A stretch of 64,000 nucleotides of DNA, from positions 62,001-126,000 of the forward strand of contig NZ_VIWP01000005.1 of the NCBI RefSeq assembly GCF_007829835.1, in the 5' to 3' direction. Positions within the stretch are counted from its first letter, which is position 1; every line of letters starts with the position of its first letter. Position numbers and translations under genes: made by a program. Below, piece by piece: positions 47,662 to 55,583 of the stretch. The DNA comes from Neorhizobium alkalisoli. GTDB taxonomy: Bacteria; Pseudomonadota; Alphaproteobacteria; Rhizobiales; Rhizobiaceae. A model generated the notes under the pieces. That model searched no databases and was not told the origin of the DNA. It worked only from the letters and a program-made list of their open reading frames with translations.

Positions 47662-47748
47662 ATGAAACTCGCCACGCCAACCCTTTCGCGCCGACGCCGC
47701 ACCATCGTGCAGGGCGTTTTCGTGCGCGCGGGCCAGCGAGTGATTTAA
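47662..47748 (+). CDS. Candidate leaderless leader peptide with four consecutive Arg codons
   Basis: 28 codons, MKLATPTLSRRRRTIVQGVF then VRAGQRVI. No Shine-Dalgarno is present and the promoter places the transcript start at or next to the ATG. Arg codons 10-13 are consecutive. The 3' part (GCGGGC, 47728-47733) is complementary to GCCCGC in the 5' arm of the downstream terminator (47787-47792). Ribosome position on the Arg run could therefore choose between antiterminator and terminator, as in amino-acid attenuators. The peptide is unlikely to be a structural protein. Function inferred. Confidence 0.5.
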   Translation: MKLATPTLSRRRRTIVQGVFVRAGQRVI

Positions 47749-47783
47749 GAACCTTTTCACTCCATTTCCCGATCGAGAACCAC

Positions 47784-47813
47784 CCTGCCCGCCATCCGGC
47801 CGGCAGGTTTTTT
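47784..47813 (+). terminator. Intrinsic terminator/attenuator ahead of GNAT gene
   Basis: CCTGCC-C-GCC / loop ATCC / GGC-C-GGCAGG, nine pairs with one C-C mismatch, then six T (47808-47813). It lies between the leader peptide and the GNAT start on the same strand, where a full terminator makes sense only as an attenuator. Confidence 0.7.
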
Positions 47814-47836
47814 GTTATGTACGACAAGGACCTACC

Positions 47837-48322
47837 ATGTCTCTGGAAAGCCATCTGGAATTCAGATCAGCGAGAACCGAGGACGCAGATGCGATCCGTG
47901 ACGTCGTCCGCGCTGCCTATGCGCGCTGGATACCTGTCATCGGCCGAGAACCGCTGCCGATGAAGGCCGATTACCAAAAGGCCGTCAGTGAACATCGCAT
48001 CGACCTGGTCTGTTCGGCGGAAAGCATAACCGGCCTGATCGAGATGATGCTGCGCGAGGACCATCTCTGGATTGAGAACGTTGCCGTCAGCCCTGAGCAA
48101 CAAGGCAAGGGCCTGGGACGCCGACTGCTGGCCCATGCCGAAACCATCGCGAAGGAAAACGGACTGTCCGAGGTGCGCCTTCTGACAAACGCGGCTTTCG
48201 TTTCAAATGTCCGTCTCTATGAGAAAACCGGTTACGTCATCACCGCATCAGAGTCCTTCATGGGCGGCACAACTTTACATATGAGCAAATACCTCCTGCG
48301 AGACGCTCGAACGATTGGTTAG
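47837..48322 (+). CDS. GNAT-family N-acetyltransferase
   Basis: 161 residues. The acetyl-CoA binding loop is PEQQGKGLGRRLLAHAE (about 88-104, Q-x-x-G-x-G), preceded by WIENVAVS and followed by LTNAAFVSNVRLYEKTGYV, a typical GNAT order. AAGGA precedes ATG. Substrate unknown. It is preceded by a leader peptide and attenuator-like terminator, unusual for a stand-alone acetyltransferase and suggestive of amino-acid or tRNA-charging control. Confidence 0.88.
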   Translation: MSLESHLEFRSARTEDADAIRDVVRAAYARWIPVIGREPLPMKADYQKAVSEHRIDLVCSAESITGLIEMMLREDHLWIENVAVSPEQQGKGLGRRLLAHAETIAKENGLSEVRLLTNAAFVSNVRLYEKTGYVITASESFMGGTTLHMSKYLLRDARTIG

Positions 48323-48458
48323 ATTTATTAACCAGAGCATACACATTGGCGGCATTCTCATAACCACCAAAGCTTCTATTTCCTGTCGTGGGTGACAAAC
48401 GCGCCTTGGCGCATCGGCCGAAAATACGGCCTGCACCGTGCGACAAGAAGGAAACAAC

Positions 48459-49301
48459 ATGACAACCGAAAATCCCGTCTGGCTCATTACCGGCGCCTCC
48501 TCCGGCCTCGGCCTTGCCTTGGCCGAAGCCGTTTTGAAGCGCGGCTGGCGTGCCGTTCTAACGGCCCGCCGACCGGAAAGCCTCGAAGAACTCGTTTCAC
48601 GCTACGGCAATCAGGCCCTCGCGATCAGCCTCGACGTGACCGACAAGGCATCGATCGACAAGGCCGTCTCGGCCGCAGAAACGCAGTTCGGCGCGATCGA
48701 CGTCCTCGTCAACAGCGCCGGCTACGGTTATCTCGCGGCGATCGAGGAAGGTGACGACCGGGAAATCCGCGACCAGTTCGACACCAATGTCTTCGGGCTT
48801 GTCGACGTCACCAAACGCGTCCTGCCCGACATGCGCGCCCGCCGAAAGGGCCACATCTTTAACATCTCCTCGCTTGGCGGCCTCGTCGCCTTTGCGGCAA
48901 CCGGTTATTACCACGCCAGCAAGTTCGCCGTCGAAGCCCTGTCGGAATCGCTGGCCCAGGAAGTCGCACCGCTCGGCATCCGCATGACGATCGTCGAACC
49001 GGCCGCTTTCCGCACCGACTGGGCGGGCCGCTCCATGGTGGAGGCAAAGACTGTGATCGACGACTATGCCGAGACCGCCGGCAAGCGACGGGCAGCAACC
49101 CGCGCCGTGTCCGGCAACCAGCCGGGCGACCCCGCTCGCGCCGCTGCCGCGATCATCAAGGCCTATGAGGCGCCCGAAGCGCCGCTGCGCCTGCTTCTCG
49201 GCGCACTTGCACTGAAAGTTGCCAATGCAAGACTGGATGCGCTGAAGGTCAATTTCGACGCCTGGTCCGACACGACGCTGAGCGCCGATTTCCCGTCGTA
49301 A
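48459..49301 (+). CDS. Short-chain dehydrogenase/reductase
   Basis: 280 residues, classical SDR. Cofactor motif TGASSGLG (about 12-19), NSAGYGY (NAG-like motif), catalytic Ser in NISSLGGLVAF and YYHASKF (Tyr-x-x-x-Lys). The Arg after TARRPES suggests NADP preference (inference). AAGGA seven bases before ATG at 48459 decides the start. It ends 90 bp before copy 2 of the small-gene element, convergent with it. Confidence 0.9.
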   Translation: MTTENPVWLITGASSGLGLALAEAVLKRGWRAVLTARRPESLEELVSRYGNQALAISLDVTDKASIDKAVSAAETQFGAIDVLVNSAGYGYLAAIEEGDDREIRDQFDTNVFGLVDVTKRVLPDMRARRKGHIFNISSLGGLVAFAATGYYHASKFAVEALSESLAQEVAPLGIRMTIVEPAAFRTDWAGRSMVEAKTVIDDYAETAGKRRAATRAVSGNQPGDPARAAAAIIKAYEAPEAPLRLLLGALALKVANARLDALKVNFDAWSDTTLSADFPS

Positions 49302-49353
49302 ACCCGCCGAAATAGCCATTCCCTTGTCAGAAAAAGGCGCGAGGCGTATATTC

Positions 49354-49386
49354 GGAGTGAGGGCAGAGTTGGCGCTCTGCCCTCAC
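49354..49386 (-). terminator. Hairpin after small gene 2
   Basis: Minus strand TGAGGGCAGAG-CGCCAA-CTCTGCCCTCA, 11 perfect pairs. Relative to copy 1 a G-C pair became T-A at the base and another became A-T near the loop, each changed on both strands of the stem. No T run. Confidence 0.65.
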
Positions 49387-49389
49387 GGA

Positions 49390-49479
49390 CTACTTCGTTA
49401 AGAAGTTGACCCGGAACGAGACTGACCAGCCTGTCCGGGTCTTCCTAACCCATAGCGTAATGCTCAGTGGTTTCCACAT
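49390..49479 (-). CDS. Small protein 2 (29 residues), paralog of the gene at 47362-47451
   Basis: Reads MWKPLSITLWVRKTRTGWSV then SFRVNFLTK. GGAGG lies seven bases before ATG. Same length, same stop (TAG) and 17 of 29 residues identical with copy 1; the WKPLSITL/VRK core is best kept. Net charge strongly positive. Not recognised. The leader, ribosome site and trailing hairpin make a compact gene of roughly 230 nt, which could also act as a dual-function small RNA. Confidence 0.6.
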   Translation of the reverse strand: MWKPLSITLWVRKTRTGWSVSFRVNFLTK

Positions 49480-49579
49480 CGCACTACCTCCGGTTTGAGA
49501 GCAAGGCTTTTGCCTAAGTCGGTGAAGCCCGTCTTCACCGATGCTCCGGCTGGCCTCGGAGCTGTCTGCTTCTGCTCTC
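49480..49579 (-). ncRNA. Structured 5' leader of small gene 2
   Basis: Same architecture as copy 1: closing stem GAGAGCA/TGCTCTC (49579-49573 with 49503-49497), GCTCCG...CGGAGC, the 9-bp hairpin with ACGGG loop (49519-49541) and AGGC-AAAA-GCCT. The hairpin sequence is unchanged between copies, the surrounding single strands differ. Confidence 0.5.
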
Positions 49580-49589
49580 CAACATAGTG

Positions 49590-49618
49590 AGAATACGCGG
49601 CGGCCCGGCAGAGTCGAG
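49590..49618 (-). promoter_or_regulatory. Promoter for small gene 2
   Basis: Minus strand CTCGAC (49618-49613), 17-bp spacer, TATTCT (49595-49590). Predicted transcript start near 49583, four bases before the closing stem of the leader, which fits the RNA boundary. Confidence 0.45.
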
Positions 49619-49650
49619 GAAAAGCAACCAAAGGTGGAGAGCCAAGTGCA

Positions 49651-49682
49651 AAAAAGCCCGGACCTCTCGATCCGGGCTTTGT
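49651..49682 (-). terminator. dctP intrinsic terminator
   Basis: Minus strand AAGCCCGGA-TCGAGAGG-TCCGGGCTT followed by TTTT, about 20 bp after the dctP stop. Confidence 0.85.
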
Positions 49683-49703
49683 AAAATGGTCGGCCGGAAC
49701 CGA

Positions 49704-50822
49704 TCAGATCTTGCCGTTGCGCTGCTGGATCATCATGAAGGTGTCGAACGTGTATTCCGACAGCTGCATCCAGAGGTAACCTTCCTTCTTGAAGGCCACC
49801 TGATCCTCGTAGACCTTCTTGAACATCGGGTTCTTGGCGGAGATGTCCTTGTAGACCTCCATCGCCGCATTGTAGCAGGCTTCAAGAATGTCCTGGCTGA
49901 AGGGCCGCAGCGTCGTTCCCTGCGAAACGATCTGCTTGATCGCCGTCGGGTTCTTCGTGTCGTATTTCGCCATCATGTTGGTGTTGGCAAAGGCACAGGC
50001 ATCCGTCAGCGCGGCCTGATACTGTTTCGGCAAGCTGTTCCACTTCTCCAGATTGATGAAGGAATGGATGGTCGGGCCGCCTTCCCAGAAGGCGGGATAG
50101 TAGTAGTACTTCGCGACCTTGTAGAAGCCGAGCTTGTAGTCGTCATAGGGACCGACCCATTCGGCCGCATCGATCGTGCCTTTTTCGAGCGCCGGATAGA
50201 TATCACCGCCGGCGATCTGCTGCGGCACGGCACCGAGCTTCTCGAGCACCTTGCCGGCAATGCCGGCGATGCGCATCTTGACGCCCTTGAAGTCGTCGAC
50301 CGTGTTGATCTCTTTACGGAACCAGCCACCCATCTGCGCGCCCGTATTACCCGAAGGCAGGCCATAGATGTTCTGCGTGGCGTAGAACTCGTTCATCAGC
50401 TTGTTGCCGTTGCCCTGGTAGAACCAGGCATTGTTCAACCGTGCATTGAGGCCGAACGGGATCGCCGTGCCGATCGCATAGGTCGGATCCTTGCCGACGA
50501 AATAATAGGAGCAGGTATGGCACATCTCGACGGTGGAATTGCTCACCGCGTCCTGCGCCTGCATGGCCGGCACGATTTCCGCAGCGGCAAAGGGCTGGAT
50601 GGTGAAATTGCCGTCGGTCGCCTCGGCAACATGCTTGGCAATATCCTCCGCGCCGCCATAGATCGTATCCAGTGACTTCGGAAACGACGAGGTGAGACGC
50701 CAGCTGACCTTGGGGTTGGCCTGCGCGATGGCAGGTGCCGAAAGCGGCACGGACAGGGCGGTTGCGGCTGCAGCACCGGCACCGCCGATAGCCGCCTTCT
50801 TCAGAAATGAACGACGATCCAT
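49704..50822 (-). CDS. dctP: TRAP transporter periplasmic solute-binding protein, TakP-like
   Basis: 372 residues. Twin-arginine signal MDRRSFLKKAAIGG, then an Ala-rich stretch with cleavage near AIAQA. Body motifs SWRLTSSFPKSLDTIYGGAED, MRIAGIAGKVLEKLGAVPQQIAGGDIYPALEKG and EWVGPYDDYKLGFYKVAKYYYYP belong to the DctP group that includes TakP, an alpha-keto acid binder. It should serve dctQM, but is on the opposite strand and separated by about 2.4 kb of GNAT-SDR and small-gene DNA. GGGAGG precedes ATG. Confidence 0.9.
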   Translation of the reverse strand: MDRRSFLKKAAIGGAGAAAATALSVPLSAPAIAQANPKVSWRLTSSFPKSLDTIYGGAEDIAKHVAEATDGNFTIQPFAAAEIVPAMQAQDAVSNSTVEMCHTCSYYFVGKDPTYAIGTAIPFGLNARLNNAWFYQGNGNKLMNEFYATQNIYGLPSGNTGAQMGGWFRKEINTVDDFKGVKMRIAGIAGKVLEKLGAVPQQIAGGDIYPALEKGTIDAAEWVGPYDDYKLGFYKVAKYYYYPAFWEGGPTIHSFINLEKWNSLPKQYQAALTDACAFANTNMMAKYDTKNPTAIKQIVSQGTTLRPFSQDILEACYNAAMEVYKDISAKNPMFKKVYEDQVAFKKEGYLWMQLSEYTFDTFMMIQQRNGKI

Positions 50823-50847
50823 GAATATCCTCCCTTGTTAGGTAAGG

Positions 50848-50876
50848 CCGCGAAGTTTTTCCCTCCCGCTTCGCGG
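50848..50876 (-). promoter_or_regulatory. Inverted repeat upstream of dctP
   Basis: Perfect arms CCGCGAAG (50848-50855) and CTTCGCGG (50869-50876) about 25 bp before the dctP start. Either an mRNA leader hairpin or an operator. Confidence 0.5.
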
Positions 50877-51133
50877 ACCATGCAACGAGGTAAACATGCC
50901 GCCCAAAGGCTTGCAAGCGCGGGCTGTGGCATTGGTCGGCGCCGGGGGCTATTTGCGCTTATACTTTGGTCGGACATGGGGATATTGGCGTTATCCGCCA
51001 CTATACCTGCGACTTTTTTGGGCGAAACAGTGTTTTATCCGCGCACTCTCTCGTGCATAAGCCATCGCTTGACTTGAGAGCCGCTCTGGCGGCAAAACGG
51101 GCCATACTGAAGCTGCCCGCCGGAGAATACCTG
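50877..51133. other. Intergenic region between dctP and amidotransferase-like gene
   Basis: With the leader before it this gap is about 310 bp. Apart from the inverted repeat beside dctP and a CTTGACT near 51068, without a matching -10, I see no gene or clear site. The open frame from 50966 continuous with the downstream gene lacks a ribosome site. Confidence 0.4.
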
Positions 51134-51922
51134 ATGCCGAAACCCGTAGTCGCCGTCCCTGCCGATATCCGCGTGATCGAGGATGCGATCTGGCACGCAG
51201 CCCCAGACCAGTATCTGAAAGCGGCAGCCAAGGTCGCCGGCGTCATGACCCTGATCGTTCCGGCCTTCGAGGAAGGCAATGATATAGACAGCATTCTCGA
51301 CCGGGTGGACGGCGTCCTGGTTTCGGGTGCGGCCAGCAATGTCCATCCCTCGCTCTACGGCAAGGAAGCGACCGAGATCGACGGGCCTTTCGATCCTGCG
51401 CGCGATGCGACCTCGCTGCCACTGATCCGCCGCGCCATCGAGCGTGGCATTCCGCTTCTCGCCATCTGCCGTGGCATCCAGGAACTGAACGTTGCCCTCG
51501 GCGGCACGCTTGCAAGCGAGATCCAGGAGCAGCCCGGTATCTGGGACCACCGCAAGCCGCCGGTTCCGGAACGCGACGGCATGTATGCCATTCGTCAACC
51601 GGTCTTCGTCGAGGAAGGATCGTGCATCGCCAACTATCTCGGCCTTGCAGGAGAGGTGCAGGTCAATTCGCTGCACCGCCAGGCCATCGCCGAAACGGCG
51701 CCGCGTCTGAAGGTGGAAGCGACGGCAGAGGACGGCACTGTCGAAGCCGTCTCGGTGATCGACGCCAAGAATTTCGCCGTCGGCGTGCAATGGCATCCGG
51801 AATACTGGGCGGAAACGGATGCCCCGTCCCGCGCCCTCTTCGAAGCTTTTGGCGAGGCGGTACGCGCCTATGCTGGCCGCTCACAGGGCAAGCAGGACAT
51901 GCCGATCGCCCGCGCCAGCTAA
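51134..51922 (+). CDS. Class I glutamine amidotransferase-like gamma-glutamyl hydrolase (peptidase C26, PuuD-like)
   Basis: 262 residues. Nucleophile Cys112 in LLAICRGIQELNVALGG, and His221/Glu223 in WHPEYWAE. VLVSGAASNVHPSLYG and AICRGIQELN are typical of the PuuD branch, which hydrolyses gamma-glutamyl-GABA in putrescine degradation. No other puu genes are nearby, so the substrate is uncertain. GGAG precedes ATG at 51134. Confidence 0.85.
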   Translation: MPKPVVAVPADIRVIEDAIWHAAPDQYLKAAAKVAGVMTLIVPAFEEGNDIDSILDRVDGVLVSGAASNVHPSLYGKEATEIDGPFDPARDATSLPLIRRAIERGIPLLAICRGIQELNVALGGTLASEIQEQPGIWDHRKPPVPERDGMYAIRQPVFVEEGSCIANYLGLAGEVQVNSLHRQAIAETAPRLKVEATAEDGTVEAVSVIDAKNFAVGVQWHPEYWAETDAPSRALFEAFGEAVRAYAGRSQGKQDMPIARAS

Positions 51923-51962
51923 GCCGGTTCGCGAGCGGCCAGAACTGCCCTGAAGGTGTCGC

Positions 51963-52916
51963 TTACTTCTTCACCGGCGTTTCCGGCACCGGTGTAAGAA
52001 CCGTCTTGTCCTTGAACCAGCCAATCAGGTTGTCGACGACCAGATCGGCCATGGCATTGCGCGTCGGCACCGATGCGGAAGCGACATGCGGCAGCAGGCT
52101 CGCATTGTCGAGCGCGATCAGTTCTGCCGGAACCTGCGGTTCGGCGAAGAACACGTCGAGACCGGCTGCAGCAATCGTCCGTTCACGGAGAGCAACAACC
52201 AGCGCTTCCTCGTCGACACTGCTGCCACGGCCGACATTGATGAACACGCCGTTCGGACCGAGCGCCTTGAAGATTTCCGTATCGATGATCTTGAAGGTCG
52301 ACGGTGTGCCCGGCGCAATGTTGATCAGCGTATCGACGGCCCCGGCCATCTCCTTCAGCGACGGATAATAAGTGTAACCGACATCGCTGCGCTGGCTGCG
52401 CGTATGATAACCGATCGTCACCTTGAACGGCTCAAGCCGCCTGGCGATCTCCAGCCCGATGCGGCCAAGGCCGAGAATACCGACAGAACGCCCCTTCAGC
52501 GACAACGGAGACAGCGCAAACGGGCCCTCTTTCGCCCAGCGTCCTTCGCGCAGATAGTTTTCCGCACGCGGCAGCTGGCGAAGCGTGTTGAGCAGGAGGG
52601 CGATGGCCGTATCGGCCACTTCGTCATTCAGCACGTCGGGCGTATTGGTGACAATGATGCCGCGTTCCGCCGCCTTCGCAGTGTCGGTGCCGTCATAGCC
52701 GACACCAAAGCTCGAAATCACTTCCAGATTGGGAAAGGCGTCGATCATCGCCGCATCGCATTTGCCGGACACTGCAATGCCGCGAACGCGGTTCTTCTGG
52801 TCTGCATCGAGCGCATCGACGGAACCGTTGATCACGTCGAAAACCGTCTTCAGGCGATCGAGCACGCGCGGGTTGATACGGCCCGGCACAAAGATGGCGA
52901 TAGGGCTTTCCGACAT
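51963..52916 (-). CDS. D-isomer specific 2-hydroxyacid dehydrogenase
   Basis: 317 residues. NAD(P) motif GILGLGRIGLEIARRL (about 146-161), catalytic Arg in NVGRGSSVDE, Glu in FAEPQVP and His in LPHVASAS. Sequence is near the glyoxylate/hydroxypyruvate reductase branch. AGAGG precedes ATG. It is 40 bp downstream of a LacI regulator on the same strand and probably co-transcribed. The residues contacting the cofactor phosphate (HTRSQR) favour NADPH. Confidence 0.88.
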   Translation of the reverse strand: MSESPIAIFVPGRINPRVLDRLKTVFDVINGSVDALDADQKNRVRGIAVSGKCDAAMIDAFPNLEVISSFGVGYDGTDTAKAAERGIIVTNTPDVLNDEVADTAIALLLNTLRQLPRAENYLREGRWAKEGPFALSPLSLKGRSVGILGLGRIGLEIARRLEPFKVTIGYHTRSQRSDVGYTYYPSLKEMAGAVDTLINIAPGTPSTFKIIDTEIFKALGPNGVFINVGRGSSVDEEALVVALRERTIAAAGLDVFFAEPQVPAELIALDNASLLPHVASASVPTRNAMADLVVDNLIGWFKDKTVLTPVPETPVKK

Positions 52917-52956
52917 GATGCAAACCTCTTTGAATGATGGACAGTTTTGGGAAAAA

Positions 52957-53976
52957 TCAGCGTGGCCGGCAAATTCCGGTCGATTGGCGGATGCGCATTT
53001 CAGGCCGGATCAGATGGATACCGTCCGGTTCATGGCTGCCGGCGAGACGGTCGAGCAGCGCACGCGCGGCAAGCCGGCCGACATCCGCCTGCTGGTTGGA
53101 AACCGTCGTCAGCGCCGGCATGGAGATCGCCGCCTGTTCGAGGTCGTCGTAGCCGGTGACCGAAATATCCTGGCCGACGATGAGACCAGCGCGCGCAATA
53201 CCGTTCATCAGGCCGATCGCGACAAGATCGTTCCAGCAGACGGCGGCCGTCGGCTTCTGTGGCAGGGAGAGGAAATTGACGGCCGCCTCATAACCGCCCT
53301 GCATCGAGCGGGGGCCGGGAATACGCAGGTTCGGATCGACCTCGATATTGGCCTTGCGCAGTGCGTTGACATAGCCCTGGTAACGGTCACGGCCGGTCGA
53401 GGTCTGATCGGTACCGCCAATCATCGCGATCGTCCGGTGCCCGAGCCCGATCAGATGATTGGTGGCAAGAGAAATGCCGTAGCTGTCGTCGCCGCGATAG
53501 GTCGGCAGGTCGACGCCGTCCATCGTACGGGCAACGAGAATGGCCGGCATGCCGTTCTGTTCGGCGAGCTTCACGTCCTCGATCGGCGTACCGATTGCCG
53601 GCGACATGATGACGCCGTCGCCGCCGAGCTGCAGCAGCGTCTCGATGAAGGTGCGCTGCTTTTCGACCGAGTCGTAATGGTTGGAGAGAATGAACGTATG
53701 ACGGCTGCGGTCGAGTTCGCTCTCGATCGCCTTCAGGATTTCCCCGTAGAACGGGTTCATCACGTCATGCACGACAACGCCGATAATGCCGGAGCGGGAG
53801 GTTCTGAGACTGGCGGCACGGCGGTTGTAGATATAACCGAGCGTCCGCGCCTGTTCCTTGATCTTTTCCCGTGTATCTGCGGCGACGAGCGGGCTATCGC
53901 GCAAGGCGAGCGAGATGGTGGCGGTTGAAAGACCGAGGCTTTCGGCGATCGTCGACAGTTTGATCTTCTGAGCCAT
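52957..53976 (-). CDS. LacI-family transcriptional regulator
   Basis: 339 residues. Helix-turn-helix at about 6-27 (KLSTIAESLGLSTATISLALRD), hinge NRRAASLRT, then a periplasmic-binding-protein-like effector domain (GIIGVVVHDVMNPFYGEILKAIE, DGVIMSPAIGTP, VTGYDDLEQA). It probably represses itself and the 2-hydroxyacid dehydrogenase. An AT palindrome TTTAAATTTTAAA lies at 54031-54043 in its upstream region. Effector unknown. Confidence 0.9.
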   Translation of the reverse strand: MAQKIKLSTIAESLGLSTATISLALRDSPLVAADTREKIKEQARTLGYIYNRRAASLRTSRSGIIGVVVHDVMNPFYGEILKAIESELDRSRHTFILSNHYDSVEKQRTFIETLLQLGGDGVIMSPAIGTPIEDVKLAEQNGMPAILVARTMDGVDLPTYRGDDSYGISLATNHLIGLGHRTIAMIGGTDQTSTGRDRYQGYVNALRKANIEVDPNLRIPGPRSMQGGYEAAVNFLSLPQKPTAAVCWNDLVAIGLMNGIARAGLIVGQDISVTGYDDLEQAAISMPALTTVSNQQADVGRLAARALLDRLAGSHEPDGIHLIRPEMRIRQSTGICRPR

Positions 53977-54182
53977 GCTTTCCCCGTTACCCTCTCCCCA
54001 TACGCGCCCACGCCGTTATCCGGCGGCGGCTTTAAATTTTAAATAAACAATTTAATTCCATGCGACAATCCTGTGACGGTCATTTCACAGCAGCGGCCAA
54101 AGAGCGCATGGATGGAAAGCCCCGCGCAAATGACGCGGAGCTCTGATCGACCGAAGATGAAAAAGTTGAAGCTCGACGACGG

Positions 54183-54689
54183 CTATTCGTCGTCTTCGTC
54201 CGCATTGGAATCGGAATGCAGGTTCTGGTCCACGACCTTCAACAGCTTCAGAAGCGTACGGACTTCCTTGTCGGACAGTCCGTTGACGGCCTGCGCACCG
54301 CAATCGGCGACCGAACGGCCGATCTGCTCGACACTCCTCATCCCCGAATCGGTGAGGAAGACCTTTGTCAGCCGGCCATCGCTTTCGTCCGAACGACGCT
54401 GCAGGAAGCCCTGAGCCTCCATGCGGCCGATCGTGCGCGTCATCGTCGGCGCCTTGACGCCGAGCCGGGCCGCGAGCTGCCCCGGTGTCATGCCCTCTTC
54501 CTCGGCAAGCGCCAGAATGACGCCATCCTGGCCGGCATAAAGCCCGCTTTCACCAAGACTGCGGGAAAGCGCGGTGCGCATCGATCGGGCTGCCTGCGTG
54601 ATTGCCGGCGCGAGATCGGCGGCGGAAAGGTTGGCGCCGTCCTTCTTCTTGCCGGACTTCGATTTTTTCTCGCCCTTTTTCTTGCTCAT
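54183..54689 (-). CDS. MarR-family transcriptional regulator
   Basis: 168 residues. Winged helix: LAEEEGMTPGQLAARLGVKAPTMTRTIGRMEAQGFLQRRSDESDGRLTKVFLT (about 61-113) with the DxRxxxVxLT-like wing. The first 18 residues are a lysine-rich tail (MSKKKGEKKSKSGKKKDG), and the C-terminus is acidic (SNADEDDE). GGAG precedes ATG. Divergent from the creatininase-family gene 84 bp away, a plausible target. Confidence 0.88.
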   Translation of the reverse strand: MSKKKGEKKSKSGKKKDGANLSAADLAPAITQAARSMRTALSRSLGESGLYAGQDGVILALAEEEGMTPGQLAARLGVKAPTMTRTIGRMEAQGFLQRRSDESDGRLTKVFLTDSGMRSVEQIGRSVADCGAQAVNGLSDKEVRTLLKLLKVVDQNLHSDSNADEDDE

Positions 54690-54773
54690 CGGCTCCGCCT
54701 GTTTTGCCGCGGTAAGGTCGGCGTTATATCTCTAGCCGCGCTATCCATATCGAAACCCTGAATTGGCCGCCAG

Positions 54774-55556
54774 ATGTCGCATCCCCTACCTGCCTATCAT
54801 GACAATGATCTCACGACTGCGTCCACAGAAAGACGCGATTGGATCGCCGTCCTGCCACTTGGCGCCCATGAACAACACGGGCCGCACCTGCCGTTCGAGA
54901 CCGACACGCTGATCGCCGAAGGACTCGTCTCGCGCCTGATTCCTGCTTTGCCCAAAAACCTGCCGGTCACCTTCCTTCCCGTTGAAAAAATTGGTTATTC
55001 CGTCGAGCACATGGATGTGGCCGGCACGAAAACGCTCGCCTTCGACGAAGCTGTCACCCGCTGGCTCGGCATTGCCGAGACACTACACGAAAAAGGCATC
55101 CGCAAGCTCGTCATGCTCAATGCCCATGGTGGCAATTCGCCACTCATGACGATCGTTGCGACGGAGGCACGCATCCGTTTCGGCATGCTGGCGGTCGCGA
55201 CAAGCTGGACGCGATTCGGCCAGCCGGACGGCTGGATCTCGCCGCAGGACAAGGCGATCGATATCCATGGCGGCGATATCGAGACTTCCGTCATGCTGGC
55301 TCTCTGGCCTGACAAGGTTGACATGAAGAAAGCGGAAAACTTTTCGTCGCGCCAATCCGTCTTCACCGAAAGGTTCAAACATCTGCGCGCCTATGGGCCG
55401 CATGCCTTCGGCTGGAAAATGTCTGACCTCAACGAAAAAGGCGTCGCCGGCAATGCGAGTGCTGCAACGGCCGAACGGGGCGAACAGCTGGTCGCGCATG
55501 CTGTGAAGGGAATTATCGAACTCTTCGAGGATGTGGCAAAGTTCGACGAATTCTGA
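54774..55556 (+). CDS. Creatininase-family amidohydrolase
   Basis: 260 residues. Metal-binding motifs PLGAHEQHGPHLPFETDT (about 28-45), NAHGGNSPL (about 116-124) and DIHGGDIETS (about 162-171) carry the His, Asp and Glu ligands. Members hydrolyse creatinine or formamide-type cyclic amides. Sarcosine oxidase elsewhere in the window is downstream of creatinine breakdown, but the two loci are 20 kb apart, so a link is only suggestive. No clear ribosome site. Confidence 0.87.
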   Translation: MSHPLPAYHDNDLTTASTERRDWIAVLPLGAHEQHGPHLPFETDTLIAEGLVSRLIPALPKNLPVTFLPVEKIGYSVEHMDVAGTKTLAFDEAVTRWLGIAETLHEKGIRKLVMLNAHGGNSPLMTIVATEARIRFGMLAVATSWTRFGQPDGWISPQDKAIDIHGGDIETSVMLALWPDKVDMKKAENFSSRQSVFTERFKHLRAYGPHAFGWKMSDLNEKGVAGNASAATAERGEQLVAHAVKGIIELFEDVAKFDEF

Positions 55557-55583
55557 AAGCTGCGGACGCCGGGCGTACAGCCT

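Larger units (their letters stand above)
49341..49583 (-). repeat. Small-gene element, copy 2
   Basis: Second copy of the element at 47311-47555, same orientation, about 2 kb away. The leader, small open frame and hairpin are all retained. Confidence 0.8.

Noticed and set aside
49497..49579. Cloverleaf-like fold resembling a tRNA
   Set aside because: The 7-bp closing stem and three arms look tRNA-like, but the T-loop TTCGA, CCA end and anticodon geometry are absent.
49587..50675. Plus-strand frame opposite dctP
   Set aside because: dctP is well supported by its signal peptide and family motifs; the antisense protein is unrelated to anything.
51035..51796. Minus-strand frame opposite the PuuD-like gene
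   Set aside because: The plus-strand gene has the Cys-His-Glu triad and a ribosome site; the antisense frame has no domain.
54031..54043. TTTAAATTTTAAA as a definite LacI operator
   Set aside because: It is palindromic but lacks the central CG usual for LacI-family operators, so I only mention it in the regulator's entry.
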